Shown here: positions 35,535 to 44,059 of the stretch, one piece after another
Layout of the letters: the number at the start of each line of letters is the position of its first letter
Position numbering within the stretch: the first letter of the stretch is position 1
Source: Adiantum capillus-veneris
Lineage: Eukaryota > Streptophyta > Polypodiopsida > Polypodiales > Pteridaceae
NCBI GenBank assembly: GCA_014529385.2
Contig: CM043965.1
Coordinates: 13,970,412 to 14,034,411, forward strand
Length of the DNA stretch: 64,000 nucleotides
Direction: 5' to 3'
Notes under the pieces: model-generated
Seen by the model: the letters and a program-made list of their open reading frames with translations, nothing else
Databases searched by the model: none
What the model was told of the DNA's origin: nothing
Translations under genes and position numbers: made by a program

Positions 35535-36100
35535 CCCAACCTATTCGAGAGAGAAGGGAGAACGAATCTTATGACGGACCGGAGGATGCAAAAAAAGTGG
35601 ATTTAGCAGCTCCAGGTGAGACACCTAGACCGGTGTACATAGCCACAGATTTGTCTCCAGGCGAGGAAGAGAGACTTTTGAGTCTTCTCAGAGAGTACAG
35701 AGATGTGTTTGCATGGTCTTATAAGGACTTAAAGGGAGTTGACCCATCGATATGCCAACACACAATCCCACTAAAACAAGATGCAAAGCCTAACAGACAG
35801 AGACCAAACACATATAATGATACGTTTGCTAAGCGAATCAAAGAAGAGATAGATAAGCTAATGGAAGCTGAATTCATATACGAGATTGAACACACCGATT
35901 GGGTATCTCCGATTGTGGTGGTATCCAAGAAGAACGGAAAACTCCGAGTGTGTGTCAACTTAAAGAAAGTGAATGCTGCAACAATCAGGGACAATTATCC
36001 CATGCCGATAACTGATCATGTTCTAGAGCGTGTATCAGGGAAAACAACATACTCCTTTCTTGATGGTTTTTCAGGATATAACCAGCTAGCCATAGCACCG
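35381..36100 (+). pseudogene. pol: RT, N-terminal half
   Basis: The frame opens after a TAG near 35372, with LDDPEIESGEDEN near the start. It then shows the polyprotein lead-in EEERLLSLLREYRDVFAWSY, the RT palm motifs WVSPIVVVSKKNGKLRVC and the motif A box SFLDGFSGYNQ with the first catalytic aspartate. After APK at about 36100 one base is missing relative to the continuing frame, and the frame drifts to an unrelated tail ending at 36172. The deletion inactivates RT in this copy. Confidence 0.88.
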
Positions 36101-36723
36101 AAGATCAACATAAAACAGCTTTTGCAACGGAGTGGGGAATTTATGCTTATCGGGTTATGCCTTTTGGTCTAACCAATGCTCCCGCAACCTTCCAGAGGCT
36201 GATGACGCATGCTTTCAAAGAATACTTAAGGTTGTTTCTAGAAATATACATGGATGAATTATGTGTACATTCTCTTCTGAGAGATGAGCATCTAGAACAC
36301 CTAAGAAAAGTATTTGAGAAATGTAGGACATATCGCATTTGTCTCAATCCTGAGAAATGTGTGTTTATGGTCCGACAGGGCAGAATTCTGGGACATATTG
36401 TCTCACAAAACGGAATATCCACGGATTTAGAGAAGATGAAAGTTATAGTGGATATGCCTAGACCAACCAATGCGAAACAAGTACAGAGCTTTATGGGACA
36501 TTGCGGATATTATAGACGATTCATTTACATGTACGCTATAATAGGCCAACCACTTTACAAGCTAATAGTGAACTTTGAATGGACAGAGGAGTGTGAGGAA
36601 TCATTCAAGAAATTGAAAGAGGCACTCATTACTGCTCCAGTCTTGAAATCACCAGATTGGGAGAAGATATTCCATGTACATATAGATGCTTCGGCATATG
36701 CAATAGGATGCATTCTGGCTTAG
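36101..36723 (+). pseudogene. pol: RT, C-terminal half, with altered catalytic box
   Basis: The frame resumes with VMPFGLTNAPATFQRLM. The catalytic box reads YMDE (in EIYMDELCVHS) where active Ty3/gypsy RTs have Y-x-D-D, so the second metal-binding aspartate is glutamate. The thumb region and start of RNase H follow (GHCGYYRRF, then HVHIDASAYAIG). TAG at 36721-36723 interrupts RNase H in frame and is one C-to-T transition from CAG. Confidence 0.88.
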
Positions 36724-37104
36724 CCAGAAGAAGGAAACATGGATTTTCCTATCTGTTACGCCAATCGACAGCTCAACAATGCAGAGAAGAATTACACCAC
36801 AACAGAGCGAGAAGGATTAGGAATGATATATGCTGTGAAGAAATTTCGGCATTATCTTCTAGCCAACAAGTTTGTGTTTTTTACGGATCACCAAGCCTTG
36901 CTCTACCTAGTGAATAAACCATGCAATACCGGGAGAATAGTGAGATGGTTCATTATCTTACTGGAATTCGACTTCACGGTAGTAGTAAAGAAAGGAAGAA
37001 CACATCTTAGAGCTGATCATCTTTCGCGATTGACGAATAGGGAAGACCCTATAGGAGTAGATGACGACATGCCAGACGCGTACTTGTTCAACATAGAAAT
37101 GATA

Positions 37105-37431
37105 CCGAAGTGGTCTCAAAATGTCGTTAGCTTATTAACCTATGGAGGAGAGTTTGATAGAAGAGAATACAACCAGAAACATATTGCTATTCAACAATCA
37201 AAGAATCTTCAATTGGTTGCAGGAAGGTTGTATCAATTGAAAAATGATCATGTTTTACGACTATGCATCAATCCTGAGGAATATAATATATATCTGCACG
37301 AAGCACATGTTCAGGAATATGCATTTCATTGTTCAAGAAGGAACACATATAGAAATTTGTTACAATTGGGAGTCTATTGGCCAGGAATGAAAGAAAGCGT
37401 ACATGAATATGTCACTGTATGTATTGTATGT
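37105..37431 (+). other. H2C2 unit, first copy
   Basis: Encodes residues 123-231 of the pol C-terminal frame: WSQ at 125-127, H190-x6-H197, YWP at 213-215 and C228-x2-C231. A typical gypsy integrase has a single such unit. Confidence 0.75.
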
Positions 37432-37482
37432 TCATCAAAATCGCCAGCAGAGTATTCGACATTATATCAGATAATGATAGCT

Positions 37483-37809
37483 CCAGAATGGAGTCAGTAT
37501 ATTGTTGAATATCTCACAAATAGAACTTTCCCAGAAGGAACGTCAAAAGCTCGTCAGAAATCTGTAGAGACAGAAGCTAGAGATTACGCTTTAATAGGAG
37601 ATCAAATCTATAAGAGAGGTAAAGACAACCAGCTTAGGATTTGCGCATCAGAGTCTGAGTACGTGATAATCCTGGAGCAAGCTCATGGAGGAGTAGGTGG
37701 AGGCCATTTCTCAGGTGATAAGACAACAAAACTTGTCTTAGCCGCAGGAATATGGTGGCCAACATTACATATGGACGCTGAGGAATACGTTAAACGGTGT
37801 GATGACTGT
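37483..37809 (+). other. H2C2 unit, second copy
   Basis: Encodes residues 249-357: WSQ at 251-253, H316-x6-H323, WWP at 339-341 and C354-x2-C357. It directly precedes the integrase core and is the canonical zinc-binding domain. Confidence 0.85.
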
Positions 37810-38946
37810 CAGCGGACCAAAGTACCACTTAAAAGAGATGATATGCCGCTTAGACCAATGATGGGGGCAAGAGCTTTTGCAAAATGGGGGATTGATTATG
37901 TCGGACCCATTTCACCTCCTGCATATAAGACTCATGCACAATACATCGTTGTGGCTACAGACTATCTAACAAAGTGGGTCGAAGCAAAGGCAACTCAAAA
38001 AGCAGATGCCAGGACCACGGCACAATTTCTATATGAATACGTCTTTGTACGATATGGATTGCCAATAGAAATTGTGAGTGATCGAGGCACACATTTTATA
38101 AATGAAGTGATAGAGATCCTTCTAAATGAATTCATGGTAATCCATAGGAAATCAGCCCCGTATCATCCACAAGCAAACGGACAAGCTGAAGCAACAAACA
38201 AAACCATATGCACGGTCCTTACGAAGATTGTATCTGAGTCGAGAACTGACTGGGACCAGAAGTTGCATTCAACATTATGGGCATATAGGGTAGCATATAA
38301 AACATCAATAGGAACGACCCCATATAACATGGTTTTTGGGCTAAATGCTATCTTACCAATAGAATTCTTGATTTCAACATTAAGGGTGGCTAAGGATCTA
38401 GAGTGGACAGGGCACGAGCTTTCTGATAGAATAGATGACCTGGAAAAGCTAGACGAGCTTCGCCTAAAAGCAGTAGCTTCTATCTACGCTCAAAAAAGGC
38501 GACAAAAGGAATTTTTTGATAAGCATGTGCGGACTAAAGAGTTTAAGGTTGGGGACTATGTTCTAGTTTACACTCTGAAACAGCATGCTAAGAAGCTTAA
38601 AAAGCGAGGGATGGGACCTCTGGTGATTAAAGATCTATCACCAAGTGGAGCCGTCAAGCTTGCTACATTAGACGGAGAAGAAATGCCCAATTGGATTAGT
38701 GGATGCAGAGTGAAAAAGTATCTTTTGCCGCTAACCCAAGACATGCTTCTCAAAATACATCAAGAAAAGCTGCGTGTCCAGAAAAAGAAAAAGATTGTGG
38801 AGGAAGCGCAAGTCGAGGCAAAGGAAAGAATGGAGAAAAGAAGACTACTGCGTCAGAAACAGCGCAATGAAGGAGAAATACGAATAAACGCAGTCAGTAT
38901 AACAGAAATGGATAATGACAAAGAAGAACCCATCATTGAATACAAA

Positions 38947-39288
38947 GTAGGAACCAACCAAATCAAAGCCAGAGCACTATTGGATTCAGGAGCTCAAACT
39001 AACCTACTTTCACTCAGTTTGTATAGACAATTGACAAATGACACTAAATTACAAACTGCCAAGCAAGAGTTAAAGAGTTACTCTGAGAATTCAATCAAAA
39101 CTGTCGGATGCACATTTTTACATATACAGATTAACCAGTATGTGTATCCTCATATGTTTTACGTGGTTGAAGACCAAGCTACACAAAATCCATTATTGCT
39201 AGGACAACCATGGCAGAAGCAATACAATGCAATGATTGACTGGAGTTCTAAATCAGTGCTTATCAAATACGAAGGTGAAAGTCAATCA
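38947..39288 (+). other. Second retropepsin-like domain after integrase
   Basis: The translation shows an LLDSGAQ active-site loop and, about 70 residues on, LLLGQPW followed by MIDWSSKSVLI, the order seen in retropepsins. It is distinct in sequence from protease 1. The homologous domain in element 2 (63521-64000) shows conservation between divergent copies. Confidence 0.8.
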
Positions 39289-40029
39289 GTTAAGTTCACC
39301 AAAAGAGTAGAGCCAACTCCAAAGGAAGAATCCAAGAACAAAGGTAAACAACAACCAGAGAAAAAGAAGAAGCAATGGCAACCAAAAGTTTCTATACAAC
39401 TGGATTGCTCTTCGACGAGGAACTCTCAACATTGGATAAGGAAGACAAGCAATAATATAACAGCTCAACCTTGGAAAAAAACGGAGTCAAAGTTGGTATG
39501 GAGACCAAAAAAGGTTGTGCCAGAGAACACAAAGGTGGAAAACAGAGTCTTCAATACCAGACAACAGAGTGATTCCAGACAATCAAGGACAGTGAAACAG
39601 ATCTGGATTCCAAAGAAGTTCATGACGGCACAGAGCTATAGCAAGCAAATTTGGATCCCAAGGATTTGTAAACAGGAACTCCCTTCAGTACAATTCACGG
39701 AAACTCCTAGGTATTTCAAGGCGAGGAAATCAACACAAAGAACAAAGCAGGTTTGGGTCGCAAAGAGTTTGTGGCAAGCACAAGCGAAACGGAAGCAGAT
39801 TTGGATTGTGAAAAAGAACAACAAGGTAAAGAAGAATCCATCTACTGATTCTACTACCGAAGTGCTAAAACCAACCCAAAACCCGACCACCAATCCTTCA
39901 ATCAAACAAAGAGTAGCTTTATTGGAAAGACTGTTGTTTCATCGCTCTACAATTGCATTGGGAACTTATGACCAAAACAACTACAATGCTTCGCCCACAG
40001 ACACTTCATAGTCGTCCAGGAATCAGACT

Positions 40030-40043
40030 AGGAGGGGGGGAGG
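40030..40043 (+). promoter_or_regulatory. Internal polypurine tract
   Basis: AGGAGGGGGGGAGG lies 18 bp after the pol stop. Its 12-base core GGAGGGGGGGAG is identical to the 3' polypurine tract at 46118-46129. It is followed by the direct repeat TATACAGGTATACAGG. Element 2 has GGATGGGGGGGAGG at the same place. It may prime a second plus strand (inference). Confidence 0.75.
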
Positions 40044-40679
40044 TATACAGGTATACAGGAGCTACAAAGCAGCTACAAGCGACAAAAACAAAGAAAAACA
40101 AAAAAAATATATTACAAGGGCAGTGTCTTACATGATTTTGCAATTTTTATGTTTGATTGCGGATATTGATAATATTTATGCCATTATATACCTTGTTTTG
40201 CAACAAGAAGAGATCAAATGATGAATTTGGGTCTCTAGACAGGTAAATATCACTAAATAAGAGTGTTTTTGGAGCTAAAAAGTGGAAAAAAGTGGTAATC
40301 CAAGTCCAAAAATCACAAATAAGTGTATATTCATAAACACAGGGTTACCAGCTATTTATTGTGTATGTTTGGAATTTTTTGGCTTCAATTTGCTATTTTC
40401 CTTTAATTTTTATAATTTTCTTGATAAAAGTAAAAGAAAAATAAAAAGCAGGTGAAACGAGATCAGAAAAAAGAAAAAAATAGATGGTGATGATCCTAAT
40501 GACAAGGGCAACCCATGGTAAAAATTGAGTACAATTCGAGAAAAGTTGCGGAAAGCCCGAAATGACAGAATTTTGGCAAAGTGGACAGATTTCTCAGAAA
40601 CAGGTCAAACGGAGTTCAAATTGAGAAATTTCAAATCCTAAAGTGCATTTCACGACGAGATAGGAGCACATGTCAAATT

Positions 40680-41110
40680 TGGTAACAAGTGATCCGGGAA
40701 GTCCGAAGTTAAGTATTTTTCACATCACTTTCAAGCTCATTTCCACTATTATCTTCTTGGAGAGAGCAAAGAGTACACAGGAGCATCCAATCTTCTACAG
40801 CCTTCTACGACTGTTACGAGAGCTCAGAGGACACTAGACATGAGAGGTAGACTCGTTGCCATAAGCTTTTGATGCTTATCATTAGCTTTTGTCGCGAAAA
40901 CTGACCAAAACCAAGAAACAAGAGCAGACGGGGAATGCGGTAGAATGCTAGGTAGTGGCACAACCGCCTAACCAAACCTTGCAAGAACTTATAGGTGGGT
41001 TACCCTAGTATAGAAGATGGGTTTCTAACACTCAAAACTCGAGAAAGAACGACTGGAAAAACCCTAGTTCAACAGAGCCTGCAAGAGGCAAATAGGAAAA
41101 AGTTATGGAA
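40680..41110 (+). promoter_or_regulatory. Conserved non-coding block in the spacer
   Basis: Landmarks in order are GAGCACATGTCAAATTT, TCTACGA, GACATGAGAGGTAG, GCTTTTGTCGCGAAAACT, TTACCCTAGT, GAAAAACCCTAGTTC and CCTGCAAGAGGC. All have counterparts in the same order on the minus strand at about 61610-62040 of element 2. Function unknown. Confidence 0.6.
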
Positions 41111-41628
41111 ACGACACAAAACTCCTCAGGAAGCTTAACAACATCGAGGGCAATGCAACCATGGAGTATCTCCAGGTTTGGACCACCAAAAGTGGGTCAA
41201 AACAACCGATTCGACGACAGACACACAAAGCGTCATTTTGACATAACGGCTGAAATTGACGACCGAATGAAATGAAACTTCACAAGCAGCTTCAAATATA
41301 CATGGATGACTTATGTTTGCAAGTAAAACGCAAAAGAAAGCTGATTCACTTACCGATGGTGAAAAAGACGCTTTTTGGCAACCAAAAGGAGAAAGATGGA
41401 GAACAATAGATGGCTTCACAACATATCCAATGAGCTGGAAATGCAACTCTCGAGAAGAAAAGTTGAAGAAATTCAACTCCAAGGCAAAAAGACGACTTCG
41501 GAGACTGAAATGCCTATAAGGGGGCTTTTTAGCTAAACTGATGACTTTTTAAGTTGAAAACTAGTTAGCAGGGCTTAGGGCACTAGCACAAAGCATTCTT
41601 TGCACAAAAAGACCAACATTTCAAGAAA

Positions 41629-42639
41629 AGACATCATACGCGTATGATGTCTCACAGCATGAATTTCACATCCATTTCAACATTTGAGTGCATAACCTCA
41701 TTCCACATGTTAATCACATCCTATGACCCAAGTATCATGAGAATTGGAGTTCGAAAACCCAAGGAAAACCAAAAAGACGCAAAGTAGGCCATATAATTGA
41801 TTTTTGGTCCTAATTTTGTCAAAATAACTCCAAACTCATTGAAACTTTGTAGGATTGTTGATTAACACATCTACAAGCTATCTGGAACCAAAAAGCACCA
41901 TTTTGACACAAAAGACATCATACGCGCATGATGTCTATTTGCACTTACAGAGCCAAAACTGCTCATTTGTCATCATACATCCATTATATATATCTAATAC
42001 ATGCTACATATGAAATTTGGAACCATTTGGTCAAGAGGATCACCCCATTAGCCCAATTGAGGGAAAATCCTTCACCTAAAGCCTATTTTTGGCCCAAATC
42101 CAACATACTCAAGTCCAAACCAAGATTTGAGTAGGGACAGTCCTTCACTAGTACATGGGGAGTCCACAGACCCAATCCCATGCAAAATTGATGAAAAAGA
42201 CATCATACGCGTATAATGTCTCCAGAGCCATTTTTAGCCCAAAATCTATCCAAACTTCATAAATCCACTGAATAAGCCTATCTAAAGCCAAATCCAAGCT
42301 TATAGAGAAATTTGATAAAAAAATATACTAAAAGACATCATACGCGTATAATGTCTCATTATGTGATTTTGGCACCTTAGGGCTTCAACCACCAAACAGA
42401 AGTGATCTACATGCTATTTGAAAGTGAACCACCAAGTTTTATCCGATTTGGATCATAAAATCCAAATCCCTTTCAAAATTTTGCCAAGAGCTGGAACTGG
42501 ACTAAACTAGCCAAAACTTGACCAAATGGGATCCAAACTCAAATCCAAGCATATGATACTCATGTATACACTATCAGCTATAAGCACAACCAATATGAAG
42601 TCATTTTGACACAAAAGACATCATACACGTATGATGTCT
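41629..42639 (+). repeat. Five palindromes upstream of ORF3
   Basis: Copies are at 41629-41652, 41913-41936, 42198-42221, 42333-42356 and 42616-42639, with the same core as those before gag. Start-to-start distances are 284, 285, 135 and 283 bp. The sequence between copies (for instance ATTTGGATCA, then GCCAA-A-TTG-CCAAA, then AGCACAACCAA) also matches the leader in front of gag, so the two regions share a degenerate ~284 bp repeat. Confidence 0.9.
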
Positions 42640-42805
42640 CCAGCATGATTTTGAGCCCATTTTGCATATTTTCTCACCTACCTTGCATTCTTAGGCTCTG
42701 AATAGCTCGTGTTTCAATTTTCAAGTCATTTGAATAGTTAAAAGCTTCATTTCGGCTTTCAGTACTAAAAAGACGCTAACTTCTGAAATTGGAGTTACAG
42801 GATCC

Positions 42806-44059
42806 ATGGATTCCGCAAAGTCATCGGCAACGAAGAGAAAAAGACCGACAATTAAAGATGCTCTTGCAGAAGCGGAACCCTTTGACATTCCAGCAGAAAC
42901 CCTCAAGCCAACCAAAACTTGGGTGGAGGAAGCAGTATTGGAGAAAGAGGGAATAAAGATCTACCAGGGGACTTTCAGAGATCCTCAAGGGCAAGCGGTG
43001 GATGTACCAATGATCCCACAGGAATTGGTAGATTATAGCAGGTCAGAAGACATCAGCAGGTACCTGGAAAGGGCAGACTTGCACAGTTTCTTCACCTCAA
43101 GACCATCAGGTGTGGATACAAGAAGAGTGTACGAGTTGGCAACATCCATTCAGAAGGATGGAAAAGCCACATTGACAGCCATGGATGGAGAGAAAGTAGA
43201 AGTACAGATCACTCCACAGCTCATTGCAGACGCATTGAAGCTGCACAACAAAGGGAGCTCGGTCAGGGAAAGAAGGGAGGCCATAGAGGTCTATGGGCCC
43301 AAGAAGCAAAATGCAACCTATGGAGATATGGCGGACCCAAGAGCGGCAACCCTTTGCCGACTGTACAACCAATTTCTTCATGTTTGCAGTAAAAGACGGC
43401 AAAAGTATACGACACCACCCCATGCCATTGCAACCACCATCACATGGGCATTAAAGAGCAATATGCCAAAAGAGGTGAATTACGCTCAACACATCCACGA
43501 GCAAGTAATTGCCATGCACAACGAGAAGCCAAAGTACATAGGAGGAGCGGAAATTCTGACAAGAATAGCTTATGAAGCCATTGGAGCCAGAGATCAGTGG
43601 CCAAAGGTTCCCTCCCAGAATGAGTGGCTTAGAGAAGCCGACGAGGAGGAAGAACAGCCCGAAGTATCCAAGAGGGCATCCACAAGAGCACACCGGAAAC
43701 TAGAAGTAGTTTCAGAACCTGCAGAGGATGTGGACGAGCCGCTTAAGAAGAAAGTAAAGAAGAAGGTTGCTCCCAAGAAAACCAAAAGTCAGAAAGCGGC
43801 AAGAATGGAAAGACTAGTGGAGCAGTTTAGAGCGGAAAGAGCTCTAAAGGGTGACTTTGAAGAAAAGTGGGTGCTAGACCCCACTAAAGTCGGAACTAGC
43901 TCAGCCAAGCCACATATTGATCAATACAATCAATATATTAAAGCTTATGAGGAGTCGGAGGATATTCTGGAGCAGCAACCTGTCGAGCCATACACTGAAG
44001 AGGAGGTACAACAATTAAAAGCTGAGCTGAAAAAAGACGCAAGGGGAAAAGGAAAGTAG
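42806..44059 (+). CDS. ORF3: conserved extra protein of unknown function
   Basis: A 417-residue open frame starts MDSAKSSATKRKRPTIKD with a basic, possibly nuclear-localising, N-terminus. The central ~230 residues include PSGVDTRRVYELATSIQKDG, RLYNQFLHVCSKRRQKY, AIATTITWAL and PSQNEWLRE. Its pattern loosely recalls the large plant transposon-associated domain family that follows retrotransposon pol genes, but I cannot assign it. The C-terminal part is basic then acidic (KKKVKKKVAPKKTKSQK). Element 2 encodes a full-length homologue (58674-60041), so it is under selection or was recently. No signal peptide or membrane segment, so not env-like. Just before the stop lies a GGGAAAA heptamer, and the -1 frame runs on into ORF4. 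Confidence 0.85.
   Translation: MDSAKSSATKRKRPTIKDALAEAEPFDIPAETLKPTKTWVEEAVLEKEGIKIYQGTFRDPQGQAVDVPMIPQELVDYSRSEDISRYLERADLHSFFTSRPSGVDTRRVYELATSIQKDGKATLTAMDGEKVEVQITPQLIADALKLHNKGSSVRERREAIEVYGPKKQNATYGDMADPRAATLCRLYNQFLHVCSKRRQKYTTPPHAIATTITWALKSNMPKEVNYAQHIHEQVIAMHNEKPKYIGGAEILTRIAYEAIGARDQWPKVPSQNEWLREADEEEEQPEVSKRASTRAHRKLEVVSEPAEDVDEPLKKKVKKKVAPKKTKSQKAARMERLVEQFRAERALKGDFEEKWVLDPTKVGTSSAKPHIDQYNQYIKAYEESEDILEQQPVEPYTEEEVQQLKAELKKDARGKGK
44044..44050 (+). promoter_or_regulatory. Candidate -1 frameshift heptamer at the ORF3-ORF4 junction
   Basis: In the ORF3 frame the bases read G GGA AAA, fitting the X-XXY-YYZ rule, six bases before the ORF3 stop at 44057-44059. The -1 frame is open from 44023 to the ORF4 stop. 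Downstream structure was not evaluated, and element 2 lacks an equivalent heptamer at its junction. Confidence 0.4.

Larger units (their letters stand above)
36724..40011 (+). pseudogene. pol: Pol C-terminal polyprotein: RNase H, duplicated H2C2, integrase, second retropepsin, Trp-rich tail
   Basis: Residue numbers count from 36739. RNase H runs to ~100 (TDHQALLYLV, RADHLSRL). Two homologous units, 123-231 and 249-357, each have a WSQ start, a GxLY/QIY strand and an H-x6-H...C-x2-C zinc module; equivalent residues are exactly 126 apart. The integrase core has D386, D448 and E484 (D-x61-D-x35-E) and an SH3-like C-terminal part (FKVGDYVLVYTL). A second retropepsin-like domain spans ~737-850 with LLDSGAQTNLLS at 748-758 and LLGQPW at 820-825. 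The tail (880-1030) carries repeats such as KQIWIPKK, KQIWIPRI, KQVWVAKS and KQIWIVKK. The long open frame suggests recent function, apart from the TAG upstream. Confidence 0.9.
40044..42805 (+). other. Spacer between pol and ORF3
   Basis: This 2.8 kb stretch has no credible ORF. It contains a block conserved with element 2 (about 40680-41110), including GACATGAGAGGTAGACTCG, GTCGCGAAAACT and GAAAAACCCTAGTTC. Five palindromes follow at 41629-42639. It may be an internal promoter or leader for ORF3-ORF4. Confidence 0.7.

Noticed and set aside
40030-40060. Internal polypurine tract considered as the end of a nested LTR element
   Set aside because: No sequence resembling the start of either LTR follows, and the same tract occupies the same place in element 2.
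41629-42639. Regularly spaced palindromes considered as a CRISPR-like array
   Set aside because: Units are ~284 bp apart, the spacers are related to one another, and they lie inside an LTR retrotransposon of a eukaryote.
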